From NCBI GenBank assembly GCA_021234155.1, contig JAJEKV010000084.1, positions 1,118,001 through 1,182,000 of the forward strand: a stretch of DNA of 64,000 nt. The letters are read 5' to 3'. The notes beneath the pieces were generated by a model. That model was not told the origin of the DNA. It searched no databases and saw only the letters and a list, made by a program, of their open reading frames with translations. Every line of letters begins with the position of its first letter. Positions within the stretch are counted from its first letter, which is position 1. The translations under genes and the position numbers were made by a program. This DNA is from Isoetes taiwanensis (Eukaryota; Streptophyta; Lycopodiopsida; Isoetales; Isoetaceae). Shown here in pieces: positions 10,221 to 20,429 of the stretch.

Positions 10221-12090
10221 GAGGGAATATATGGATGTAATTTTCTGAGGCAAAAATAGGGATTAAAAAAAGGGTAAAAAAACATGGCAAAAAAAAAATT
10301 CTAAATGTTGTCGGTGCCTGGCTAGTCCCTCTCTCCATCAGATGTTTGTTGGATAATTTCTGCTACCAGAGGAAAAAACAAAAGGGATCCTGCTTCGCTA
10401 TGGATCCTCTGCTTTGATCTGTGCGATGTATCGAAACAGAGGTGAGTGGTGCAAAAGATGAAGCCCTCTTTATTTTTCAAAGGTTTCTAGATACCTCATT
10501 ACAAAGAAAGGATCTTTAGCAAACAGAGAAACGAAACAATTGTCAGGCTAGCTTGAAATTGTGATCACACGACAGGAGGCAAGTGGGGCATGGCATAGCG
10601 AGCTAAAGTGTTGTTACCAGCTAATAAGATTCAACCGGTCCAAATTTTATACTCTCTCATAACATCCTAGAGTATTACCATGAACCCTTTTAACATCCTA
10701 GAGAAATATGTGACAGAACCAGATGAGTCACCAAAACAAGGTTTTGATCAACAAAGTTTTGAGTAAAAATTATGTTGCAATTGCACAATTCCAACAAGCA
10801 AGATTTCATTGCGTATAGCCGCTGCCACAACCTTTGCTTTCGGCCCTAAGATGCATAGGGCGCCCCTGCCTCTAAGATTCATTAGACGATAGTTAAGCCA
10901 TCTGAAAGAAAAAAAGAAAGCTTCTAAAATTAATCTTGCATTGCCCCTCTTCTGGCAATTCCTGCAAACTACTCTCTGAATAAACTATAGAAGAGCCTTC
11001 ACAGATGTCATTGCCCCTTCATTCTGGCACCTCTTCTTAGTCTATGCTTCATTTTGGCGCCCTTGCTCCATTCCAGTGCCCTTGCTTTACAGATGCCATC
11101 GCACTTGCTTCGAGGTTCCACTCTAGCACCTCTGCTTCTAGGCCTGGCATCTTGCTTCTCTCGTAACAAACTCTCGAACCAGAGCATAAGAGCGATAACA
11201 TCATGGCTCTCGCGCATTACCAAAAAAAAAAAATTTGGACCATGTGTGATACAACTCAAAGGGTTGCAGCTTTAAAAACCCGCCAACAAGAACGCGGACA
11301 AGATTTAAAACTTAGAACAAAGATTAAGACTTAGAATAATCTTATAGATTCGCTCAACACATGAGCATGTTTACAGAGTTTCCACAATAGGAATTGAAGC
11401 AGCAATTTATCCGCCCATCCGGATCCAAAAGCTAAGGCTAATTCCAAAGGGGTTTTTAACAACAAAAGAATGAATCCAGGCAGATTTTCCCTTCAGCACA
11501 AGTTCATCTAATTGACAATAACTTAAGGCTTGGATTTGCTCCAGCTGAACACAGCCACAAAGGGGTTCGTCTCGGTAGCAGTACAAGAGTGGCGTTAGGC
11601 ATAAGCTGATCAGAGAGATTCAGGGCCAGAACCAATCACAATAGGTCGGATATGGGAATGGTAGCCGGAATTGCAGTAGCCGGAAATGGTTGCCGAAGAT
11701 CTCTGTGCCTTCAAGATAGGCCGCTATCCCCCTTTTATAATCAGATCGATCCCTTTTGTCAGTTAAAGGTACTCTGATTAAGCTATTCTAGACTCCGCCC
11801 TTTTGGCGCAGAAATAGCCGTGCTCCACGTACTTCGACGCTTCCCTTTTTGCCTTCAAAATAAGCTATTTGCTTATTAATCTGCCACGTTGATATATTTT
11901 GTTGCATTCACCTTTTCAACCACGACCCCATCTTTTTTTTGTATTAGCATATATTTGTGAAAACCCCCTTTGCCCATACTTTTAATGGTTTAACGTGCAC
12001 ACCTTGTCAACCATTAGAATATTATTGCCCCTTGAATTGCCTTAGCCATTTTATTCTGGATCACTCCCCCTAGCCTGCTTCATATCAATG
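10221..12090. other. non-coding stretch
   Basis: No gene is recognised. Around 11010-11165 a loose repeat of TGGC(A/G)CC(C/T)TTGCTTC-like words, about 20 bases apart, gives spurious ORFs on both strands. Confidence 0.4.
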
Positions 12091-12169
12091 TGGCCAGGGC
12101 CAAAATGGTGAGGGCATGCCTAGCTGGCTCGGGCATGCTAGGCATGCCCTTACCATTTGGCCATGGCCA
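12091..12169. repeat. strong inverted repeat (34-bp arms, 12-base loop)
   Basis: Arm 12091-12124 begins TGGCCAGGGCCAAAATGG; arm 12137-12169 is its reverse complement with about three mismatches or gaps and ends ATTTGGCCATGGCCA. The loop is 12125-12136. It lies about 50 bases upstream of the LINE-A 5' boundary but is not present next to the second LINE-A copy, so it is probably an independent foldback element or hairpin precursor. Confidence 0.75.
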
Positions 12170-12217
12170 CATGACTCTCACGCAATAATTATCAACTATT
12201 GTATATATCACACCTCA

Positions 12218-14194
12218 GGGTTGTTCCCATTCACAAGGCGGGCGACCCAAACTGTCCGGCCAATTACCGGACGATCATGGTTAGCTCAGTATTTGCCAAA
12301 CTGTTGGCTGGCATTCTCGAGCAGCAGTTGACCCGTTGGGCAGAGGCAGCAGATGTGCGAGCCCTCACACAGGCAGGCTTTAGACCCCGCCACTCAACGA
12401 TTGACCATATCTTTACACTGCGGGCACTGATTGAAGACAACCGGAATCATCGGCAGGACTTGTACTGCTGCTTTGTGGACTTCGCGAAGGCTTTTGATAC
12501 GGTTCCCGGGGAAAAGTTGTGGGCTAGATCAGCTGCGTCAATGGGGCTCCCGCGCACCGTGCGTAATGCCATATCAAAGTTGTATGAGAGTTGTTTTAAG
12601 GGTGATGCGTAGCCGACGGGCCAAGCATTCACCATGTAGTATCGGGTCCGGCGTGGTTGCCCCCTCGCCAACACTTTTGGCCTCTACATTGATCGGTTAG
12701 AGCCCCGGCTTCATCGAAAGCATGGGGGGATGGCATACGGCTTTTGCACTGGGTAATCCACCGGCTCATCTATCGCGGACGATGTTGGCCTGGCCGCCCA
12801 CACCCCGGGCTATGCGGATCTCACCGGATGCCCTAGACACATTTTGTCGCTACGAGACATGTGCATGAATCTGGCCAAGACCGGCGTGGTTCTCATATCC
12901 TCTTCACGCCACCCCATGCCTCCCCGCACTCACATATAGGGGGACGGTACGTGGACGCCACGCCCACCTACAAGTATCTAGGGGTGGAGTTCCCTCCTCA
13001 TTTCTGGGCTGAGGCATCTATCCGCTTAAGGGTGTGCAGCCCGGAAAGCGTTTTTTATGCCATGCCAACAACAGTCACCGGGCAGAGCTCTATGATTGGG
13101 GCCATCAGTCACATCTGTTCCGGGCACTGGTCGAGCCGGTCCTTCTGTACGGGTCGAGGTTTGGGGCCCGGTCGTTTCTTTGGCGACATGGAATGACTTG
13201 GAGCAGGTGCAGAAGGCATTTTTGGCACGGGCACTTGGGGTGAAACCTTGAGTTCCCTATCGATTCTGGGCCAAGTAGAAACTAGATTCTTACGGGCATT
13301 GGCAGACCCTTGATAGACACATCGCCTATTTTCGAAAGTGGTTACTATGGGTGATGCTCGGCTCCCTTTTTGGGCTTACACTGCGGGCAATGAGTCCGCA
13401 AATGGCTTAGGCCCTGTTGGAGGGTAAGAGAGATCGGTGGTTCGCCCGGATGGAACATGCGAGGAGCAGTGATCGCGCGGTGGACAGTGGACCGACCCGA
13501 TCGTGGCTACCGGGGAGTACCTAGACGCTTTTGTTTCCTTGGCAAGCTCTATGACCCCGTGCTCTAGAGCAGGTCAAAACGGCCCATTACAAGGAGCACA
13601 TCAACCGTGTGTTAGCCCGGGGCCCACGCCTCTACCTGCGTTCCCGTTTGCCCCCGAAAAGCGATGCTCATTGCCTCCATTCGCGACAGGTGCCCACCAT
13701 CTTCGCGATCGAGGCGGGCGGGTGGATTGGGGAGCCCCGCCAGACGGGCTCTGTCTGTCTTTGTCAAGCGGGTGCCATTGAGGATGAGCCTCACACTTTC
13801 CGAGTTGCCCGCCGTTGGTCCGATCCGGGCCGGATCGCCTCCTTTAATACGGCCGGACTTGCCCTTACATTTGCCGATGAACACACCGCCGTCGATGCGT
13901 GCCACTGGCGTCATACATTCGGGAGGTATTGGACCTACGAGGTCACCTTTGCCCTTACCGGCCGCCGGTGATTAGGGCATGCAGGTGCGGTGCATGATTG
14001 TATATATTTGGGTGTTTACGCATTTTGTATGTTAGTTTGTCAACAGGTGATTGTCGCCCGCTTTTTCCTCGAAAACCCTTCGGGGCGGGGTTTTTAATCC
14101 GGCAAGAATCCGCTTTGTTGCGTTTTTTGTATTGGGTCCCATAGACCGATTGGTCTCCGTGGACGATAAAAGTACCTTCCTTCCTTCCTTCCTT
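12218..14194 (+). mobile_element. LINE-A copy 1 (5'-truncated, degenerate, with 3' tail)
   Basis: A GC-rich, about 1.95 kb non-LTR retrotransposon copy. From the 5' boundary at VVPIHKAGDP the RT reads NYRTIMVSSVFAKLLAGILE, QAGFRPRHSTIDHIFTLRAL and the motif A region YCCFVDFAKAFDTVP. It then loses frame (near 12600), and the YADD region near 12765 is shifted. The thumb (YDWGHQSHLFRALVEPVLLY, near 13095) and a C-terminal zinc-like segment (CLCQAGAIEDEPHTF, near 13760) are in other frames. The 3' UTR (13970 on) holds a stem-loop (AAAACCC...GGGGTTTT, about 14073-14095), the terminal GGTCCCATAGACCGATTGG motif, GTGGACGATAAAAGTA and a (CCTT)n tail. No endonuclease is present. It is dead, but it defines the family's 3' end. 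Confidence 0.85.
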
Positions 14195-14198
14195 AGGT

Positions 14199-14850
14199 AT
14201 ATAAGGTCATAGAGTGGTATATCTTAAACTTGATTTTGCTACAACATATGCAAGTATTGATATGGGATTCTTGAAGGAGTGTCTGCTTGCTCTTGGATTT
14301 AGAGACTCATTTACAAGAAACATTATGAAGCTGTATACATCAGTAAGGTCTATTTTACTTTCTCAAGGCGAGCCAACTAATATCTTTGTAGTGGGTAGAG
14401 GAATTCGGCAAGGTTATCTCTTAGCACCTTTGCTTTTCACAATTGTGGTAGAGATGCTATCCCAGCTTTTCTCTGTGGCAATTCTGGATGGAATCATTCA
14501 AAGTCTACCAATGGATAATGGTTCTCAAGAGGTATGTTATTAATATGCAGACGATACTTTTCTGTTTCTAATTCTTCATAATGTTAAACTACTATTAGAC
14601 ACATTCTCCTTGGCATCAGGGGTCCTTTTGGGTTGGCAAAACTGTATTGCATTGATAGCCATGTCCCTCCTTGTATTTTGGATTATTCATGGAAGGTGCT
14701 TTTGCATACGACATGATCACGAACTTGGTATCCTTGTTGGAATTCACATCTCTATCTCAGATCCTTGGAAGCAAAATGTTAAAGGGTCGCAAAAGCACTT
14801 ATTTTGGTGGAATGTGGAATACAGCTAAACTATCCATGCCTGATGGAGCT
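14199..14850 (+). mobile_element. L1-like LINE-B fragment, RT palm
   Basis: The frame reads VYLKLDFATTYASIDMGFLK, GFRDSFTRNIMKLYTSVRSI, GRGIRQGYLLAPLLFTIVVE and MDNGSQEVCY, a stop, then YADDTFLFL and LDTFSLASGVLLGW. Motif A (LDFA-x-AYDSID), motif B (G-RQG-PL-P-LF) and the catalytic YADD are recognisable, with a few substitutions (for example RQGY for RQGC). It begins about ten residues downstream of where LINE-C, located 3' of it, breaks off. Stops and frame changes make it non-functional. Confidence 0.8.
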
Positions 14851-14859
14851 GCCTCCTAA

Positions 14860-15246
14860 ACTTGATGCAACTTCAGATTTAGTTAATATAGAATAAAGTG
14901 TTGAGGCTAACTCCATTAAGCTTAAACAATTGCTGGGAATAGGGATACCACAGGACCTATGCCTTTATGAAAAATAAGGGTGGCATATGCTATAACCACT
15001 TATAACTGGATGCAGGGACATGTGTCTAGTTATGGCTGTTCGTAGTATGCTAGACTCATAATTCTAGAGACAAGAAGGTTGGTATTTGTTGTAACCACCT
15101 ATATTCTGGATATGGTCAATGTGTGGATACCTAGTTATGGGTATGAATGGTACGATCGGTCACAATTGGAAAATTCTAGTAAGATATTGGGAAAGTAGTA
15201 TTGGTGAATGCCATGGGGTGAATTATTTTCAATACAAACTAAACAC
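14860..15246 (+). repeat. direct repeat and possible LINE-C 5' region
   Basis: A coding-like stretch (SIKLKQLLGIGIPQDLCLYE, about 14915-14970) may be the end of a LINE ORF1. After it, a segment with TATAACCACTTATAACTGGAT and CTAGTTATGG (about 14990-15038) is repeated in diverged form at about 15088-15140. Such repeats just before the endonuclease ORF of LINE-C could be 5' UTR monomers (inference). Confidence 0.4.
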
Positions 15247-17010
15247 ATGAAGATTGTTTCATGGAATTTGCACGGTATCAAGGGGACTCTAAAAAGAGCA
15301 CGTGTATTGGCTGCTATCAGATCTATGAAGGCAGGCATCATTCTCCTACAAGAACATAGACTTCCTGCCTTTGAGGTTGCAGTGCTAGGTAGATGGGTTA
15401 GTGGTAGCTATACTTGAGCCACATGTCTTGCCCCGGGGATTAAAGGTGGTACTCGTATCCTATGGAAGAGACATCACCCATAGAATCACATTGGAGTAGA
15501 GATGGAAGGTGGCAAGTGGTTATTTTTGAAACCTTAAACATTAGATGGGGGCTCATCAATGTTTATGCATCTCATATACCCGCTGAGAGGGTAGCAACAT
15601 GGCAAGAACTTGAAAAATGGATATCTCTCCAGGAACATGAGATTTAAAACTGGATCCTGGGGAATGACTTTAATATGCGGATGCATGGAACCAAAAAATA
15701 GGGCTACGCAGAAACTTGATGGAAGAGAAAGAAGAAGCCCAGCGTTCCCTTGTGAATGGGTTTGGGTTTAACCTAATTCCTCCATCAAATGCATCATTGT
15801 CTTGGTCCAATAAACAAGAGGGCAAGATCGAGTCTATTGTTTATTGGATAGATGCTATGTTACTGGTGATTTAGCATTTTCTCACTCTGATCACATTCCG
15901 CAAGTCTTAAATCTTGAAGATGCTCCTGATGTGGGGAGGAGGGTGAATATTCCATTTAAATTTAATACTGCTTGGTTAGGAAAGGAGGCCTTCTGCAGGC
16001 CATTTAAAGAGCTTCTTACTTTTTAGCAGCTAGAAGAGCTCCCTACATGGAAGGATGGGCGAAGTTGCTTCGGGTAATGAAGGATTGGGTTAAAGAGTGG
16101 GGTAAACATCGAGCTTTAGAATTCAAAAGGAATAAAGATGAGGTCTATAACTTGCTTAGAATTGTCAAATAAGATCTTCTTGCAAACCCACATTGTGAGG
16201 AGAGCCAGAAGACTGAAGAGGAGTTGGAAGGGAAGGCAAAGGCCATTGAGGAGGATGAGGCTGGGGGGCAGCTGTTCATTCCAAAGCCAAATGGTACACA
16301 GAGCTAGACCATGAAAACTCCAAATGCTTCTTCTGCATGGCAGGTGTGCGCCTATCTGAAAATAGTATAGCATCTTTAGTTGATGATAACTAAGTCGTTA
16401 TTAAGGATCAAAAGAAAATAGCTATGCATATTAGGAATAGCTTTGAGGGTATATTCAAAAAAGATCCCCTTCTCCAATCCTATTGTTCTACTCCATAGGC
16501 CGATTGGCCTCAGTGGACGATAAAAAATCATTCTCATTCTCATTCTCATTTATCTTGGATTGTTAGTCTTGACTGGAGTAATAGGATCACAAGAGAGGAG
16601 AATCTACTTCTGATTAAAGACCCTGAAGATGGAAAAATCTTTAAGACCTTATGCTCGCTAGCTCATGGCAAGTCACCAGGCCCTGATGGGTTTCCCCCGA
16701 GTTCTTTATAGAATTTTGGGAGGGTTACATATTTTATTAAGGCAGTTACAGGTGCCTGATCTACAAGATGCATGCATTCTTCCCTTGCCACATGATTCAT
16801 TACGCTAGTTCCTAAGGTGGATAGGCCACAATACCTAGGGGAGTGGAGCCCGATTGCTCTAACAAATGTGTTATATAAGGTTGTAGCTAAAATAATTGCC
16901 AACAGATTAAAACCTATTCTTAACAGGACTATTGGCCATGAGCAATCTGTTTTTCTTCCAGGGGGATTTATTCTTGATAACTATCTTGCAGTCAGGATTT
17001 TTCATTCCCC
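15247..17010 (+). mobile_element. L1-like LINE-C: endonuclease plus start of RT (degenerate)
   Basis: An ATG at 15247 opens the apurinic/apyrimidinic-type endonuclease domain: MKIVSWNLHGIKGTLKRARV, then IILLQEHRLP (catalytic Glu motif), then INVYASHIPAERVATW, LGNDFNM (GDFN motif with an extra residue), DRCYVTGDLAF and SHSDHIPQVL (SDH catalytic motif). A linker follows, then RT entry motifs LAHGKSPGPDGFP, EFWEGY, LTNVLYKVVAKIIANRLKPI and GHEQSVFLPGGFILDNYLAV. Sequence stops resembling LINE at about 17010. Stops include a TGA where Trp is expected after GSYT at about 15415. A 60-base LINE-A tail interrupts the linker at about 16493. The element is inactive. Confidence 0.85.
16493..16552 (+). 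mobile_element. LINE-A 3' tail insertion with (ATTCTC)n
   Basis: Within LINE-C, the 60 bases CCATAGGCCGATTGGCCTCA, GTGGACGATAAAAAA and then TCATTCTCATTCTCATTCTC repeat the LINE-A 3' terminus plus a hexanucleotide tail. LINE-C protein resumes on both sides (FKKDPLLQSYC before, SWIVSLDWSNRITREEN after), so this is a nested insertion of only the last ~35 bases of LINE-A plus tail. Confidence 0.7.
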
Positions 17011-17031
17011 CGGTTCCTTTGGCCCGCTGCG

Positions 17032-17969
17032 ATGTCGGATCTGCTGCTAGAGCTTGTTGCTGCCTGCGACCGAAGCAAGAAGGAGCCTACTATCTTCTTG
17101 AGTGGAGAGCCTGCTATCAAATATGAGGTCTACTACACACACTGTTGCTTAAAGATCTAGTGAGTCCAGCAATCCAACATTTCTTTTGCTTCCTTCATTA
17201 TCAGTTTGCTCGGTTTGCTTCATAAGACATTCCGAAACTTTTTTCCTTCTACAGGATAAATCTTGATGCTGTTGGTCAGTCAGACCTTTGCTGTAAGAGT
17301 CTGCCCTTTGCTTACCGTCTGCTGGAGACTGGAGCCTATATGACATCGAAATTTCTGAAGGGAGAGAGAGCAACAAGCGCGCACATTAAATCTGTAAGTA
17401 AGCTTGCACTGCTGCCTGCATTGAACCGAAATGGCACTATACAATACAAATTAAAATTTTCAATGTGTTCTTTAATATCCAAAAGTAGCAATATAGATTT
17501 GACTGTGCTTGCCATGTCATCAAGCTAAATGCCATGATCACCAAGTAGATTTGACCATGATCACCAAGTAGATTTGACTGTGCAGCCATGGTGACCAAGT
17601 GGAAGTTGTAAATCAGCTAGAGAAGGACCAATTCCCTTATCTCCTACTATGTTCCATAAATTGCTTATAAAACTTCAGACCAGGATGAGCTTTTCATAAT
17701 ATAATAAGTCTTTAGGAAAGGTTTATACATAAGCTTGTCTGCCCATTTAGAATCAAATCAATTAAATACATTGAATTTGGTGCAGCAAGGACCATTTCAT
17801 GCTATTTATTTCTTAGTTGTTAGTTGTAAAGGAACAATTCTACAAGGAAGAAGCTATTTCACCCGTTGTAGAAGAAAATGAAGTTGAAGGCGAGCATGAG
17901 GCCGAGGAAGCAGGTGAGGAAGAAGACCTTTGCGAGATGCTAAGAGTTGCCGAAGAACTTAATGAATGA
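17032..17969 (+). CDS. unassigned three-exon gene model
   Basis: Three plus-strand coding-like pieces: 17032-17160 (starts MSDLLLELVAACDRSKKEPT, contains FLSGEPAIKYE), 17255-17393 (after TTCCTTCTACAG; reads LDAVGQSDLCCKSLPFAYRL and GAYMTSKFLKGERATSAHIK, then donor TCT/GTAAGT) and 17832-17969 (reads EQFYKEEAISPVVEENEVEG, a strongly acidic tail, ends CEMLRVAEELNE and TGA). Exons 2 and 3 join in phase. Exon 1 does not splice in phase with exon 2 at any donor I can see, so the 5' part is uncertain or the gene is broken. I do not recognise the family. It lies just after LINE-C. Confidence 0.4.
17394..17831. repeat. intron of the model above, with short tandem repeat
   Basis: CCATGATCACCAAGTAGATTTGA occurs twice head to tail at about 17531-17576, and a diverged third copy (CCATGGTGACCAAGTGG) follows at 17586. 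The rest is AT-rich intron-like sequence. Confidence 0.5.
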
Positions 17970-18822
17970 ATGTAATGCTTGCCATACACTTATTTCTTAT
18001 ACGTGATGATTTAAACTGACTTGAATTTGTTGTTATCTTTTGCAGGGTGAAGAATGAAAGAAGTGAAACAAATGTATGAATCAAAAGAAAATGTAAATCT
18101 CAAACTTATTTACATGTTTTTAGTTCTATTTTCTATTTACGTGTTTTCAGTTACTATATTCTAGTTATGTGTTTTCTACATCATGTATTATTATGTTTTA
18201 TGTAATGACACTAGAAGCTTATAACATCTTAAAATTGTTGTCTTCGAACACTTGATGAGCGTTAAACAATGATTTTATCTATTACGTTCACATATATTTC
18301 ACTTTTTTCTATTCTAAGTGTTATATGATATCTATTTGCAAAGGGAACTCCAAAACTGTTTTAAATTTTAAAAAATTCAAAGGTTGGACATTTGAATTTT
18401 GGGCCCAAGTTCTCGTGTCCCGTTCCGGTTCCGGGTAGCTATGCTTTTGATCCATCAATGCTAACAATTTTTTTGACGAGGAAAACATTGTGACAAGTTT
18501 CAAGCCCCATGCGTTTTCGTTTGGTAATTTTAAGCAAGAGAATAGGGATAGAGAATTTTACCTTCACACAAAAGCGAAATAAACGGAATAATCCGATGAC
18601 ATGCCAATGTTGGGAGGCAAAATTGCCCTAACACTGGTGTTCATTTCTTCGTTGCAACTATGCCTACGGTAAAGAAGGCGCTTCCGTCCTATTTCCTGTG
18701 ATGACTGAAGTTATCCGAAGATTTCATTGAAGAGTGGCAAACTGAAACTCGGTCAGGTATGTTTCTTCTTATAAAAATCATATTGTGTTGGTATGGCGGT
18801 CCAGGCATGCATTTAAGGAGGT
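17970..18822. other. intergenic stretch before the PPR gene
   Basis: AT-rich, with TTCTATTTACGTGTTTTCAG-like words repeated near 18130-18175. No gene is recognised. The PPR promoter should lie in the right half, but no convincing TATA box stands out. Confidence 0.4.
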
Positions 18823-20406
18823 ATGCCCGGGAGGAAACAATCCTTAATAACACATGTGGCTTGCCGTCTCCAAAAATGCACGAACGAGGAGGACATCAGA
18901 CGAATACACTCTCTAATGGTTGGAAATGGATTAGATTCGAATACATTTCTATGCTCCTACCTCATACGTCTTTTTGCGTCCCTTGGAGCCTTGTTTGAGG
19001 CAAACCGAATCTTTCTGAACGTTGCAAAGCCTTGTATTTATTCGTGGAGTGCAAGTATCTCTGCAAATGCTAAATTGGGGGAGGGCCAGGAGGCCCTTAG
19101 TTTGCATAACATAATGCAGTCATCTGGTGTCAAGAAAAACAAATACACTTACGTTGCTTCTCTCAAAGCATGTATAGGGACATTTTCACTGATAGAAGGG
19201 AGGCTCATCCACCAGCAAATCATACAACAAGGGTTGGAATTGGATGATATCATTGGATGCACGCTTGTTGACATGTATGCTAAATGTGGTAGCCTAGAGG
19301 ATGCAAAAAAGACGTTTCTCATGTTGCGAAGTTGGGATCTGGTATCATGGGGTGCACTTCTTGTGGGTTATGTGCAACACGGGCAAGGCCTTGGTGCTAT
19401 AGAAAATTTTGATAACATGCAAAAGGAAGGTGTAGAGCCAGACAATGTCATTTTCTCAATCATGTTAAATGCTTGTGGCAGCATAGGAAGCTTAGAAAAA
19501 GGCAGGCTTATACATGATCAGATTTTAGAATTAGAATGTTTAACAAGCACCATTGTTGGGAGTGCTCTGGTTAATATGTATGCCAAATGTGGAAGTTTGG
19601 AGGAAGCAAGACAAACATTTGAGGTTTTACCCAATCGAAATGTCATCTCATGGAATACAATCATTGAAGGATATGCTCAGCATGGTGATGGTCTTCCTGC
19701 TTTAGAAATGTTTGAGAAAATGCAGAAACAATGCATAGAGAAAACCAAGGAGACATTTCTAAGTGTCTTAAAAGCCTGCAGCAGCATAGGAGCCGTAGAA
19801 CAAGGGACGTTGACTCATGATCAGATTGTACATAATGGGTTTGTGTCTGATACTCTTGTGGCTAATACCCTTGTTGATATGTATGCAAAATGTGGGAGTT
19901 TGGAAAGAGCACATGATGTGTTTGACAAGTTACCTGTTCAAGACATTGTATCATGGAATGCATTGATTGCAGGATATGCCCAATATGGCAGCACGATGCT
20001 TGCAGACCAATGCCTCAAAAAAATGAAACGAAAAGGCATTAGACCAAATGAAGCAACATTCACAAGTATTCTTGTTGCATGCTGCCACACAGGCTTTGTG
20101 GATGAAGGTTACCACTATTTTAAATCTATGAGAGATGGTTATGGAGTTGTACCAGATATTCAACACTATACTTGCCTGGCTGATCTTTTGGGTCGAGCAG
20201 GACACTTGAACAAGGCAGACCATCTATTGCAGGTTACACTGCAACCTGATATTGTTGGGTGGACAACTTTGCTCAGTGCCTCTAGACTTTATGGCGATAT
20301 GGAACTAGGAGGACGTACTTTCAAGGAAGTTTTTCAATTGGATCAATCGTGCACGGCTGGGTTTGTGCTTATGTCAAACATCTTTGCCGATACATATTCA
20401 TATTAG
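18823..20406 (+). CDS. PLS-class pentatricopeptide repeat (PPR) protein, truncated C-terminus
   Basis: An intact 527-codon ORF. PLS-type PPR proteins bind organelle RNA one base per repeat and act in RNA editing or processing in plastids and mitochondria. Repeats run from about residue 70 to 510, with P motifs such as LVSWGALLVGYVQHGQGLGA, VISWNTIIEGYAQHGDGLPA and IVSWNALIAGYAQYGS; L motifs such as FSIMLNACGSIGSLEKGRLI; and S motifs GSALVNMYAKCGSLEEARQ and NTLVDMYAKCGSLERAHDVF. L2/S2-like repeats (TSILVACCHTGFVDEGYHYF, YTCLADLLGRAGHLNKADHL) and an E1-like motif (VGWTTLLSASRLYGDMELGG) follow. The protein stops after FVLMSNIFADTYSY, where most relatives continue into E2, E+ and often DYW. The N-terminus lacks an obvious transit peptide. 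The 3' end is followed by a decayed duplicate of itself, so the truncation may be secondary. Repeat wording resembles fern and lycophyte PPRs. Confidence 0.9.
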   Translation: MPGRKQSLITHVACRLQKCTNEEDIRRIHSLMVGNGLDSNTFLCSYLIRLFASLGALFEANRIFLNVAKPCIYSWSASISANAKLGEGQEALSLHNIMQSSGVKKNKYTYVASLKACIGTFSLIEGRLIHQQIIQQGLELDDIIGCTLVDMYAKCGSLEDAKKTFLMLRSWDLVSWGALLVGYVQHGQGLGAIENFDNMQKEGVEPDNVIFSIMLNACGSIGSLEKGRLIHDQILELECLTSTIVGSALVNMYAKCGSLEEARQTFEVLPNRNVISWNTIIEGYAQHGDGLPALEMFEKMQKQCIEKTKETFLSVLKACSSIGAVEQGTLTHDQIVHNGFVSDTLVANTLVDMYAKCGSLERAHDVFDKLPVQDIVSWNALIAGYAQYGSTMLADQCLKKMKRKGIRPNEATFTSILVACCHTGFVDEGYHYFKSMRDGYGVVPDIQHYTCLADLLGRAGHLNKADHLLQVTLQPDIVGWTTLLSASRLYGDMELGGRTFKEVFQLDQSCTAGFVLMSNIFADTYSY

Positions 20407-20429
20407 CAGGATGCTTGAGTGGAGCGTTG

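Noticed and set aside
11008-11275. Overlapping ORFs on both strands near 11.0-11.3 kb
   Set aside because: They arise from a loose 20-base repeat of TGGCACCCTTGCTTC-like words and have no family features.
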